Shown here in pieces: positions 33,158 through 41,407 of a DNA stretch of 64,000 nt. The translations under genes and the position numbers were made by a program. The stretch is from Clostridia bacterium (GTDB lineage Bacteria > Bacillota > Clostridia > Oscillospirales > Butyricicoccaceae), in contig JAJPXP010000019.1 of NCBI GenBank assembly GCA_021205365.1, forward strand, positions 1 to 64,000. The letters are read 5' to 3'. The notes under the pieces were generated by a model. The model made no database searches and was not told the origin of the DNA. It saw only the letters and a list, made by a program, of their open reading frames with translations. Each line of letters opens with the position of its first letter. The stretch's first letter is position 1.

Positions 33158-33186
33158 AAACAGGAGCCTGCATTGGCAGGCTCCTG
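33158..33186 (-). terminator. Intrinsic terminator of iolD copy 2
   Basis: AGGAGCCTGC (33162-33171) pairs with GCAGGCTCCT (33176-33185); the minus-strand transcript then reads GTTTTTATATTT. It is the same hairpin as after copy 1 with one loop change. Confidence 0.88.
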
Positions 33187-33455
33187 CGGAATAATTGATT
33201 TTACGTTGTAAACATCTGGGATTAATAGTGACGGGCTTCGTACAGATGATCCTGAATTCTCTGATATGCTTCTTGTACTTCCTTCTTAGTGGAAACAGAA
33301 GCAACGCCTACACGCCACCAGTTTTCATAACCAGCAGACATGGACTTCGGCAGAACCTTCATGTCGATCAGAGTAGAAACAGTCTGCTTCTTTGCATCTT
33401 CGATAGCAGCCTTCAGTTCCTCAACCGTCTTTACGGTGTAGGTCTTGCAGCCGTA
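33159..33455. repeat. iolD direct repeat, 3' block, copy 2
   Basis: Partner of 29995-30291, with about three substitutions in 297 bases. Confidence 0.93.
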
Positions 33456-35195
33456 AGCAGCAGCGACAGCAGCGTAATCAACGGACATAGCCGGACCGAC
33501 ATCCATGCCGTCGTACTTGGTGCCCGGTACATGCATGTTCTTCTCAGTGGTACGGGAGAAGTTGCCGTTACCAACCTGCAGGTTGTTGATGCAACCGAAG
33601 GAAGCGTTGTCAAACAGCATGACGTTGATCTTGTAGCCGTACTGAACAGAGGAAATCAGCTCAGAGTGCAGCATATCGAAGGAACCGTCACCACACATTG
33701 CATAAACTTCCTGATCCGGGCAGGCGATCTTCGCGCCGTAAGCGCCGGCAACCTCATAACCCATGCAGGAATAACCGTACTCCATGTTATAAGTATTCGG
33801 TGTGCTGGCTCTCCACAGACCCTGCATGTCACCTGGCAGGGAGCCTGCAGCAGCGACAACGATTGCATTGGAGTCGATTGTGTGGTTGATGCAGCCCAGA
33901 GCAGCAGTCTGAGTCATCTTGGAACCGGTGCTCTCGATAAAATGCTCAACAGACTTGCGGTTGTCATCCTTGATTTCCGGAATGTAGGACTCAGCATCAA
34001 CATATGTAGCCTCGTCCAGGCGCTCGATTTCGTCAAACCATTCCTTGCGCAGGGCAGCAACTTCAGCCGCATACGCATCAGAAGTATGGTAGCCGATCTC
34101 ATCCAGTTTTGCGCTGATTGCAGTCAGGGCCTCATTGGCGTCTGCAACAACCGATGTGGCGTCCATCTTCAGGCACTGGAACTCAGACGGGTTGATGTTA
34201 ACGAACTTGGCATTGACATCATACAGCCACTTGGAAGCGGTGGTAAAGTCGGTATAGCGGGTGCCGACACCGATTACAACGTCAGCCTCGTGCGCCAGCT
34301 TGTTGGCAGCAATACCACCTGTGGTACCCAGGCCGCCGAGGTTCAGTGGATGGGTCCATTCAATTGCGGACTTGCCGGCCTGGGTCTCGCCAAATGCGAT
34401 GCCATACTTCTCAGCAAATTCCTTGAATACCTTGTGCGCCTCTGCATAGCGGACACCGCCGCCGCAGATCAGAAGCGGCTTCTTTGCATCCTTGATTACT
34501 TCAACGGCCTTCTCAATGGAATAATTGGAAGCCGGGCGGCGCTCGATGCGCCATACGCGCTTTTTGAAGAAGTCAACCGGATAGTCATACGCTTCGCCCT
34601 GAACATCCTGTGGGATAGAAACTGCAACAGCACCGCAGTTGCCAGGATCAGTCATGACACGGAATGCAGAGATCATGTCAGTCATGATCTGCTCCGGACG
34701 GTTGACACGGCCCCAGTATTTTACAACAGCCTGGAAAGCATCGTGAGCGGAAATAGACAGGTTCTGCGGCTGTTCCATCTGCTGCAGTACCGGGTCAGGC
34801 TGACGGGAAGCGTAGATGTCGCCCGGCATCAGCAGTACCGGAATGTTGTTGGCAGTTGCAGTTGCAGCAGCAGTAACCATGTTGCAGGCGCCTGGGCCTA
34901 CAGAAGAGGTGCAGACGAAAGCCTGCTTGCGGCGCAGCTGCTTTGCAAACGATACAGCAGCCAGAGCCATGCCCTGCTCATTCTTACCCTGGTAAACTTC
35001 CAGATCCTTGATTTCTTCTTCAATGCCATTGCAGTAGCCAACGCAGTTGCCATGGCCCGGGATCATGAAGATACCACGGATAAATTTGTGCTCTACCTCG
35101 TTACCATCCATGTCGATGTAGCTGACATACTGGTTCTCAAGGAAGCGGATGCACGCCTGACTGGCAGTCAGACGGACGGTCTCCATGTGTTTCAT
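33222..35195 (-). CDS. iolD: 3D-(3,5/4)-trihydroxycyclohexane-1,2-dione hydrolase, copy 2
   Basis: This second IolD is also 657 residues from the ATG at 35195, which follows GAGGAGGAA; a longer reading to 35228 adds unlikely residues. Domains and ThDP motifs match copy 1. Residues about 387-580 (the core of the PP domain) differ from copy 1 at many positions, yet both keep G-D-G-S-F-D and N-N-L-Q. It lies 85 nt after iolB on the same strand and ends at its own terminator, so iolB-iolD is the main operon and this is probably the resident copy. Confidence 0.93.
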   Translation of the reverse strand: MKHMETVRLTASQACIRFLENQYVSYIDMDGNEVEHKFIRGIFMIPGHGNCVGYCNGIEEEIKDLEVYQGKNEQGMALAAVSFAKQLRRKQAFVCTSSVGPGACNMVTAAATATANNIPVLLMPGDIYASRQPDPVLQQMEQPQNLSISAHDAFQAVVKYWGRVNRPEQIMTDMISAFRVMTDPGNCGAVAVSIPQDVQGEAYDYPVDFFKKRVWRIERRPASNYSIEKAVEVIKDAKKPLLICGGGVRYAEAHKVFKEFAEKYGIAFGETQAGKSAIEWTHPLNLGGLGTTGGIAANKLAHEADVVIGVGTRYTDFTTASKWLYDVNAKFVNINPSEFQCLKMDATSVVADANEALTAISAKLDEIGYHTSDAYAAEVAALRKEWFDEIERLDEATYVDAESYIPEIKDDNRKSVEHFIESTGSKMTQTAALGCINHTIDSNAIVVAAAGSLPGDMQGLWRASTPNTYNMEYGYSCMGYEVAGAYGAKIACPDQEVYAMCGDGSFDMLHSELISSVQYGYKINVMLFDNASFGCINNLQVGNGNFSRTTEKNMHVPGTKYDGMDVGPAMSVDYAAVAAAYGCKTYTVKTVEELKAAIEDAKKQTVSTLIDMKVLPKSMSAGYENWWRVGVASVSTKKEVQEAYQRIQDHLYEARHY

Positions 35196-35196
35196 T
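34037..35196. repeat. iolD direct repeat, 5' block, copy 2
   Basis: Partner of 30873-32032, 1160 bases, apparently identical. Confidence 0.93.
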
Positions 35197-35280
35197 GGAA
35201 TTTTCCTCCTCATGCAATTCTTACACAATTCTCACATTGTTTTGAATATATTCTTATTGTTTAAAATAAGCTTTTTTGGA

Positions 35281-36096
35281 TTAATAGCCGGTCGGGCACT
35301 TCCAGATGTGGTCGTTGGCGTCGTCAGCCAGCAGCCACAGATGCTCCTCATCATCGATGCGGGTCTTGTCCCACGGATCGCCCGGCAGGTGACGGATGCC
35401 CCATGCATAGCAGCAGGAGTAGCCCGGTGCGGTAACCTGGGAATGCATCTTGTCGGTGATCAGGGCAGCGCCGTTGTGATGGGTTTCATACAGCTCGCCG
35501 TTGCCCCAGCCTGCGCCAAAGCCCATCGGCTTGTCGAAGCGGTAAAAATAAACTTCCGGCTGCGGGTGATGGTGCGGCGGGTAAGAAGTCCACTTGCCCG
35601 GCAGGTTGACAACTTCGCCCAGAACCATGTTGGAGTACGGAGCGATGTCCAAGTCGAAGCAGGTGCGGACGTCACGTTTGCAGCAGCCCTGCAGCTCGCC
35701 GTTCGCGCTGCGCGCCCAGGTATCGGTGTCTTCCGGACGGAACAGCTTGTTCGGGAATTCCGGAGCAACCTTGTCGTTGAGGGTCTTCTGGACGTAAATG
35801 CTGGATGTGCCCTTTGCAGTGATGACAATCTTGGTTCCCTTGTGAACCAGCAGGCACCACGGGTTGTAATCGAACGGGTTCGGACGAACCATATCAACGC
35901 TTTCATCGTCCCATGCCATGTTTACGTCACCGTCGAACAGCAGGCATGCAACTTCCTTGTCGGCCTCTTCGATGGTATAGGTATCGCCAGCCTCCATAAC
36001 CAGGAGTGCGACGTCCATCATGCCGGCCTTGCCTTCTCCTTCATCAAGCCGCAGGTATTCGTTGTAGCCGCGCTTGACATCCTTGTCCATGTACAT
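35281..36096 (-). CDS. iolB: 5-deoxy-glucuronate isomerase
   Basis: IolB isomerises the IolD product, 5-deoxy-glucuronate, to 2-deoxy-5-keto-gluconate. The 271-residue protein has the two-cupin layout and the metal-binding block P-P-H-H-H-P-Q-P-E-V-Y-F-Y-R-F near residue 165, diagnostic for the family. A C-terminal part with H-L-P-G-D-P-W also matches. I choose ATG at 36096 after AAAGG; a GTG at 36108 is possible. It is the first gene of the iolB-iolD operon, behind a promoter with tandem repeats that resemble IolR sites. Confidence 0.93.
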   Translation of the reverse strand: MYMDKDVKRGYNEYLRLDEGEGKAGMMDVALLVMEAGDTYTIEEADKEVACLLFDGDVNMAWDDESVDMVRPNPFDYNPWCLLVHKGTKIVITAKGTSSIYVQKTLNDKVAPEFPNKLFRPEDTDTWARSANGELQGCCKRDVRTCFDLDIAPYSNMVLGEVVNLPGKWTSYPPHHHPQPEVYFYRFDKPMGFGAGWGNGELYETHHNGAALITDKMHSQVTAPGYSCCYAWGIRHLPGDPWDKTRIDDEEHLWLLADDANDHIWKCPTGY

Positions 36097-36196
36097 TGTA
36101 AAACACACCTTTCTCTATGCCCGGGTTATCAGGCGATCACTTGAAGTACAATGCTGCAAAAGAGCGCACAATTCCCTTGTTGCATAATTTGTAGTT

Positions 36197-36253
36197 ATTA
36201 TATCATGACATGTTGGTATTTTCAAGAAGCATTGTTGGTATTTTCAAAAAGCA
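36197..36253 (-). promoter_or_regulatory. iolB promoter with tandem IolR-like repeats
   Basis: On the minus strand TTGAAA (36220-36225) and TATAAT (36197-36202) are spaced 17 nt. Two 21-nt direct repeats, 36211-36231 and 36233-36253, cover the -35 and just upstream. Each contains ATACCAACA, close to the A-Y-C-A-A core described for Bacillus IolR sites (quoted from memory). The rest of the 456-nt gap to 36553 holds no gene. Confidence 0.65.
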
Positions 36254-36552
36254 ATTTCATAAAACTGGATAAAATTTTTGTGCAGATTTTCCAGAAAAAA
36301 GGAAGGGGTGATGCCGGATAGTTGTCAAATTAGCGGATAATACAAAATGCAGTCATTTTGGGAAATAATTTACAGTTTTCAAAGATGGAAAATCTTGTGA
36401 ATTGAGTCTTTGGGTGTTATAATAATATTAGTTACTATAATATAATTAGTGTGAATCAACGAACAAGTGAGACCGCGTTTTTCGGTAAGTGACTATGTAA
36501 AAATGGATACGATCCGATTCGTGAGCGGAGATCTGCGGAAGGAGGAATCCTG

Positions 36553-36942
36553 ATGAAGCGAGAATCCCAACCAATATCCTATGATTGCCCGATGGAGGCA
36601 ACGCTGGGGCTGATCGGCGGTAAATGGAAAACGCTGATTTTGGACCACTTAACGGGCGGTGCACTGCGATTTGGTGCATTGCAGAAATGTATGCCGAAAA
36701 TTACGCCAAAAATGCTGACGCAGCAGCTGCGGGAGCTGGAAGAGGACGGGCTTGTTTCCAGGCACGTTTTTCCGGTGGTACCGCCGAGGGTGGAGTACGA
36801 GTTAACCGAGTTTGGACAGACGGTTCTGCCCGTTCTGGAAGCCATGGGCGACTGGGGGAGGATGTATCTGAAGCTGCAGCCAGCAGAATTACAGCATACA
36901 ACCATGCGGCAGACGGTTGTACAACAGACAAAATTGCAGTAA
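36553..36942 (+). CDS. HxlR-family transcriptional regulator, second
   Basis: This 129-residue winged-helix regulator has Y-D-C-P-M-E-A-T with the conserved Cys, L-I-G-G-K-W-K-T-L-I-L, M-L-T-Q-Q-L-R-E-L-E-E-D-G and the V-P-P-R-V-E-Y wing. It lies upstream of iolB on the other strand, 456 nt away, and ends at a plus-strand terminator, so it is a single-gene unit. AAGGAGG precedes the ATG. It is a paralogue of the HxlR at 32762-33118. Its target is not clear; iolB or an unlinked reductase are candidates. Confidence 0.9.
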   Translation: MKRESQPISYDCPMEATLGLIGGKWKTLILDHLTGGALRFGALQKCMPKITPKMLTQQLRELEEDGLVSRHVFPVVPPRVEYELTEFGQTVLPVLEAMGDWGRMYLKLQPAELQHTTMRQTVVQQTKLQ

Positions 36943-36964
36943 ACATCATAATATGGATGGGAAG

Positions 36965-36994
36965 CCCTCGCGGATGCAATTCCGGAGGGTTTTT
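36965..36994 (+). terminator. Intrinsic terminator after the second HxlR gene
   Basis: CCCTCGCGG pairs with CCGGAGGG (one bulge), followed by TTTTT. Confidence 0.75.
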
Positions 36995-37010
36995 CCATTG
37001 CGCAGAAAAG

Positions 37011-37042
37011 GAAAAAGCCCTCCGGGATTTCCCAAAGGGCTT
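37011..37042 (-). terminator. Intrinsic terminator of the DeoR-type regulator
   Basis: On the minus strand AAGCCCT pairs with AGGGCTT, followed by TTTCC. It lies 37 nt past the regulator stop. Confidence 0.7.
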
Positions 37043-37078
37043 ACCTTACTGTCTCTGCCCGGTTTGGACAGCTTTTGT

Positions 37079-37834
37079 TTATTCCCATATGATACGTACG
37101 TTGTGAGCGCGGCAGAACTCGATGAACTTGGGCAGCGGCTTCTGGTCAGTAATCATCGTTGAGATGTCCTGAAGGCGGCAGAATGTAACAGTCGCATCAT
37201 GCCCCAGCTTAGAGTTGTCTGCGATCAGAATAACATTGGAAGAGTGTGCAACCACGCCGCGTTTGATCTCGGCTTCCAGGAAGGTTGTATTGCTCATGCC
37301 GGATTCGACCGTTACACCGGTAGCGCTGAGAAACGCCTTGGAGATGCGCAGGTCAGACAACGCCTGCTGTGCGCCAATGCCAACAAAGGAACTTGTAGCC
37401 GCATTGAACACACCGCCCAGGGAGATCAGGTTGACGTTGTCATACTTGGCCGCCTCCACCATAGCGGGCAGAGAATGGGTAACAACGGTCAGCTTCATGC
37501 GCGGCGGCAGATGGCGCAGGACATTCACTGCGGTGGAGCCGGAGTCGATAAAAACGGTATCGCCTTCACGGATTTCACGCACGGAAAGCCTGCCAATGTA
37601 ATCCTTGGCGGACGGATTCAGCCCGGAACGGACAGGCAGCGGCATGACGTCCTCCGGCAGCACAGCGGTCACGCCGCCATACACCTTGGTAATATGTCCA
37701 CGGGCCTCCAGCTCATTCAGATCCCGGCGGATCGTGTTTTTGGAGACACTGAAGACCTCACATAGTTCATCAATGGAAACCGTCTTTTTGGAAAGTACAT
37801 ATTCTTCAATAGCATTTAGTCTGCTGATTTTCAT
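37079..37834 (-). CDS. DeoR-family regulator (IolR-like)
   Basis: This 251-residue repressor has the DeoR N-terminal winged HTH (about 1-58: S-I-D-E-L-C-E-V-F-S-V-S-K-N-T-I-R-R-D-L) and a C-terminal sugar-phosphate-sensing domain (about 75-250) with D-S-G-S-T-A-V-N near residue 95. This domain is related to ribose-5-phosphate isomerase and binds a phosphorylated intermediate. The start at 37834 is preceded by AGCAGG. It diverges from the transketolase genes and lies between them and iolB, so it is the likely regulator of the iol island, possibly through the tandem repeats at iolB. That role is inference. Confidence 0.87.
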   Translation of the reverse strand: MKISRLNAIEEYVLSKKTVSIDELCEVFSVSKNTIRRDLNELEARGHITKVYGGVTAVLPEDVMPLPVRSGLNPSAKDYIGRLSVREIREGDTVFIDSGSTAVNVLRHLPPRMKLTVVTHSLPAMVEAAKYDNVNLISLGGVFNAATSSFVGIGAQQALSDLRISKAFLSATGVTVESGMSNTTFLEAEIKRGVVAHSSNVILIADNSKLGHDATVTFCRLQDISTMITDQKPLPKFIEFCRAHNVRIIWE

Positions 37835-38200
37835 ATCGGAAACCTGCTTTCTTTGGAACAACAACCACAAAACACAATAGTATTATACCAGAAAAAGAAA
37901 CAAAAAGGAATCAAGTTTTAAAAAAATAATGAGTAAATTTTGAGACGATTATCGAAAGAGTTCCTGCAATGATTGCACCAAAGGAAGATGACTTTTGAGG
38001 AGCCTATTGGGCAAATGTTGGTGGATCTTTTTCTCATCCTGAAAAAATCTATGAAAAACGGCGGCAGAGCATTGCAATCTGTTGGTAAAAATGATAAAAT
38101 CAAAGAAAGTGTGGCATGGTGCGCGAAATGGATAAAACGTCCACCCTTCTGCGCCCATGTGAATAATTCTTTAGAATTAAGGAATAGGTAGGTGTATTTA
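37835..38200. other. Divergent regulatory gap between DeoR and transketolase genes
   Basis: These 366 bases hold no convincing gene. They should contain promoters for both the regulator and the transketolase operon, but I find no consensus pair that I would defend. A short frame at 37973-38191 lacks a start site. Confidence 0.45.
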
Positions 38201-39055
38201 ATGCAGAAAGCAGAAAAGATGCAGGCTCTCCGTGAATTCGCAGCTGAAATCCGTGTTGAGACCCTGAAGACCATCGGTTCGCTTGGCTTTGGACACGTCG
38301 GAGGCTCGATGTCTATTGTCGAGGCTATGGCTGTCCTGTATGGCGATGTGATGAAGGTCGATCCGAAGAACCCGCGCTGGGAGGATCGTGACTGGTGTGT
38401 ACTGTCCAAAGGACATGCAGGCCCGTGCGCGTATGCAACCCTCGCCCTCAAGGGATTCTATGATCTGGAGCAGACCCGCACGCTGAACAAGCCGGGTACC
38501 AATTTCCCGTCCCATACCGACCGTACCAAGACTCCGGGTGTTGACCTGACCACCGGCTCTCTGGGCCAGGGCATGTCCACTGCTACCGGCGCGGCGCTGG
38601 GCAACAAGCTGGATGGCCGCGATAACCATGTATACGTATTCGTCGGTGACGGCGAGTGCGATGAAGGCCAGGTTTGGGAAGCAGCTCAGTTTGCAGCACA
38701 CTATAAGCTGGACAACCTGACCTGCTTTGTAGATGACAACAAGAATCAGCTCGATGGCGCTGTTGCAGACATTATGTCCCATGGCAAGGGTCTCGGCGCC
38801 AAGTTCGATGCGTTTGGCTGGAATGTCATTAACGTTGAAAACGGCAATGACATTGAACAGATTTATGATGCTGTTCAGGAAGCTCTGACTGTTAAGGGCA
38901 TTCCGACTGCAATCATTCTGAACACCACAAAGGGCAAGGGCGCTACATTCGCAGAGCCGTCTGCCGCTCACAGCTCTCAGCCGTCTCCGGAGCAGTGGGA
39001 AGAAGCAATCGCTGCAGCAGAGGCTGAACTGGCTGCTGTCAAGGCTGCAAAGTAA
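38201..39055 (+). CDS. Transketolase N-terminal subunit (ThDP-binding)
   Basis: This is the first half of a split transketolase, which moves two-carbon units between sugar phosphates. The 284-residue chain carries the ThDP PP domain: G-H-V-G-G-S near residue 29, a lid region with S-K-G-H-A-G-P, and the ThDP motif G-D-G-E-C-D-E-G-Q-V-W-E ending in D-N-N-K-N-Q. Start at 38201 follows AGGTAGGTG; an upstream ATG at 38192 is less likely. The C-terminal half lies 14 nt downstream, so the two are made together. Split transketolases are common in anaerobic Clostridia. Confidence 0.92.
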   Translation: MQKAEKMQALREFAAEIRVETLKTIGSLGFGHVGGSMSIVEAMAVLYGDVMKVDPKNPRWEDRDWCVLSKGHAGPCAYATLALKGFYDLEQTRTLNKPGTNFPSHTDRTKTPGVDLTTGSLGQGMSTATGAALGNKLDGRDNHVYVFVGDGECDEGQVWEAAQFAAHYKLDNLTCFVDDNKNQLDGAVADIMSHGKGLGAKFDAFGWNVINVENGNDIEQIYDAVQEALTVKGIPTAIILNTTKGKGATFAEPSAAHSSQPSPEQWEEAIAAAEAELAAVKAAK

Positions 39056-39069
39056 GGAGGGCGCACGAA

Positions 39070-40038
39070 ATGAGTTTTACTTTAATTGGAAAGCATGAAA
39101 AGGATAGCCGTGCTTGCCGCGATGCGTATGTACAGGCTATGAGCGAACTGATGGAAGCAGATCCGTCTGTTGTCCATGTTGACTGTGACCTGAAGGGCTG
39201 TATCAATACCAAGAAGCTGGATAAGTTCGGACGCAGCATCAACGCTGGCATTGCAGAAGCAAATGCAATGGGCATTGCTGCTGGCCTGACTGCTACCGGC
39301 AAGAAGACCTGGATGCATTCCTTTGGCTGCTTCTCTTCCCGCCGCGCATTTGACCAGGCATTTATGTCTGCTGCATATGCAAAGCTGGGCGTTAAGGTAC
39401 TGGGCTCTGACCCTGGCGTATGCGCTGCATTCAACGGCGGCACCCATATGCCGTTTGAGGACTGTGCTCTGTACATGTCCGTTCCGGATGCCATCGTCAT
39501 TGATACAGTTGACTACGCACAGGTTTACTGCCTGACAAAGAAGCTGACTGCTGTGGAAGGCCGTGTGTCTTACATGCGTATGATCCGCAAGGGCTTCACC
39601 ACCGTCTATGCTGACGGCTCCGATTTCGAAATCGGCAAGGGCGTTACCCTGAAGGAATCCGACAGCGACGCTGCTACCATCATTGCTTCCGGCATCATGG
39701 TAGACGAGGCGCTGAAGGCTTATGAGAAGCTGCAGGAAGAGGGAATCACCGTTCGCGTGATTGATATGTTTACCTGGAAGCCGATCGATGAGGATCTGAT
39801 CGTGAAGGCCGCTGAGGAAACCGGCGCTATCGTAACCGCAGAGAACCACAACTGCACCTGTGGTCTTGGCTCTGCTGTTGCACGCGTTCTGTCTGCTAAG
39901 GCACCGACTCCGGTAGAGATGGTTGGCGTACATGACCAGTTTGGCCAGGTAGGCGCTCAGGCATTCCTGCAGGAGGCATATAAGCTGACTGCTGACGAGA
40001 TTATTGCAAACGTCAAGAAGGTTATTGCAAGAAAGTAA
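39070..40038 (+). CDS. Transketolase C-terminal subunit
   Basis: This 322-residue subunit supplies the Pyr domain, with the catalytic Glu in I-A-E-A-N-A-M-G-I-A-A-G-L (about residue 61-73), and the C-terminal domain with V-T-A-E-N-H. AAGGAGGG precedes the ATG. It ends at a strong terminator, so the pair is a two-gene operon. Being inside the inositol island suggests co-regulation with inositol use, or a dihydroxyacetone or sugar-phosphate role specific to this pathway. Confidence 0.92.
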   Translation: MSFTLIGKHEKDSRACRDAYVQAMSELMEADPSVVHVDCDLKGCINTKKLDKFGRSINAGIAEANAMGIAAGLTATGKKTWMHSFGCFSSRRAFDQAFMSAAYAKLGVKVLGSDPGVCAAFNGGTHMPFEDCALYMSVPDAIVIDTVDYAQVYCLTKKLTAVEGRVSYMRMIRKGFTTVYADGSDFEIGKGVTLKESDSDAATIIASGIMVDEALKAYEKLQEEGITVRVIDMFTWKPIDEDLIVKAAEETGAIVTAENHNCTCGLGSAVARVLSAKAPTPVEMVGVHDQFGQVGAQAFLQEAYKLTADEIIANVKKVIARK

Positions 40039-40054
40039 TTTTTGAATACATCAG

Positions 40055-40085
40055 GAGCCGCTTCCGCGAGGAGGCGGCTCTTTTT
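40055..40085 (+). terminator. Intrinsic terminator of the transketolase operon
   Basis: GAGCCGCTTCC pairs with GGAGGCGGCTC around GCGA, followed by TTTTT. Confidence 0.9.
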
Positions 40086-40249
40086 GCATGTTCTTGTGCT
40101 TTTTCAGACAAAATTATAAATTTACAGGAACGTTACAACAAAATGCAGAACCGACGGTTTTTCTTTTTACAAAATTGACAAGCAGATTGTTAGATTTTGG
40201 TGTAGTTTCGCCGAAGTGAAAAAATAATTGACCAACTTACACAAAACAT

Positions 40250-40278
40250 TTGACAAATACGCCGGTATCATTTATCAT
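40250..40278 (+). promoter_or_regulatory. Promoter of the iolE gene
   Basis: TTGACA at 40250-40255 and TATCAT at 40273-40278 are spaced 17 nt. Upstream, near 40228-40240, GACCAACTTAC resembles the IolR-like core seen at iolB. A long leader of about 110 nt follows. The rest of the gap 40086-40396 is AT-rich and carries no gene. Confidence 0.75.
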
Positions 40279-40396
40279 GAATAACATAGGAGAAAAGCCT
40301 ATTGCCTGTCTCTGCATGGTGTGACAATTTAGGAGAGATTTCATACCGCCTTTTTGTGTGGGACAGGTGCAACAAAATCATGGAGGTGTTGTGATT

Positions 40397-41296
40397 ATGT
40401 TCACAAACAAGGATATCAAGCTGGGTATCTGTCCGATCGGCTGGACCAATGACGACATGTGGGACCTGGGCGATGAGAACACTTTCCAGCAGTGTATTTC
40501 CGAAATGCGTTTGGCAGGCTTCACTGGCTGTGAAGTTGGTCATAAGTATCCATCAGATGTGAAGGAGCTGAAGGAGGCTCTGGATCTGCGTGGTATGACC
40601 ATCGCTTCCAAGTGGTTCTCTTCTTTCCTGGGTACTAAGCCGTACGAAGAGACCTTTGAGGAGTTTAAGAAGGAGATCGAGTACCTTTCTTATGCTGGTG
40701 CAACTGCGATCAATATTTCCGAGCAGTCCTACTCGATTCAGGGTAATCAGGAACTGTCCATTTTTGAGAACAAGGCTCTGTTCAACGATGACGAGTTCAT
40801 GCAGATGTGTGAAGGCTTGAACAAGCTGGCTGAGTATGCAAAGAGCAATGGCATCCGTGCATGCTTCCATCACCATATGGGCACCTGTGTACAGACTCTG
40901 GAAGAGACTGTCCGTATGCTGGAAAACACTTCTGATGACCTGCTGCTGTGTTATGATACCGGTCACTGGACCTTCTCTGAAGTAGACCCGCTGGCTATTC
41001 TGGAGAAGTTCCCGAACAGAATCGGTCATGTACATCTGAAGAACATGCGTAAGCCGGTTCGTGACCAGGCAATCAAGGAGAGCTGGTCCTTCCTGAAGTC
41101 CGTTCGCAACGGCTGCTTCACCGTACCGGGCGATCCGGAGGGCTGCGTAGACTTCCCGTCGGTTCTGAAGAAGCTGGATGACATCGGTTACGAAGGCTGG
41201 ATCATGGTCGAGGCTGAGCAGGACCCGGCGAAGGCTAACCCGTTCAAGTATGCTAAGATGGCTTACGAGTACATCACTGCTGAGATGGCAAAGTAA
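40397..41296 (+). CDS. iolE: myo-inosose-2 dehydratase
   Basis: IolE removes water from 2-keto-myo-inositol to give the cyclohexanedione for IolD. The 299-residue TIM-barrel opens I-K-L-G-I-C-P-I-G-W-T-N-D-D, diagnostic for IolE. Metal ligands are expected in A-C-F-H-H-H-M-G-T and L-C-Y-D-T-G-H, and in W-I-M-V-E-A-E-Q-D near the C-terminus. The start at 40397 follows GGAGGTG; a longer reading to 40358 has no site. It is followed by iolG 111 nt downstream, so both are probably one operon. Confidence 0.93.
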   Translation: MFTNKDIKLGICPIGWTNDDMWDLGDENTFQQCISEMRLAGFTGCEVGHKYPSDVKELKEALDLRGMTIASKWFSSFLGTKPYEETFEEFKKEIEYLSYAGATAINISEQSYSIQGNQELSIFENKALFNDDEFMQMCEGLNKLAEYAKSNGIRACFHHHMGTCVQTLEETVRMLENTSDDLLLCYDTGHWTFSEVDPLAILEKFPNRIGHVHLKNMRKPVRDQAIKESWSFLKSVRNGCFTVPGDPEGCVDFPSVLKKLDDIGYEGWIMVEAEQDPAKANPFKYAKMAYEYITAEMAK

Positions 41297-41407
41297 CTGG
41301 AACATAATCACGATTGGGCGTGAGGAACTGGATACCTTGTGGCATAGCGCCGCAGGTATCCAGATTTCTGGACTGTAAAATAAGTATAGACAAGGAGAGA
41401 ACAGGTC

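Noticed and set aside
33195..35264. 689-codon plus-strand frame
   Set aside because: Antisense of iolD copy 2; the same shadow appears over copy 1 and reflects shared codon use.
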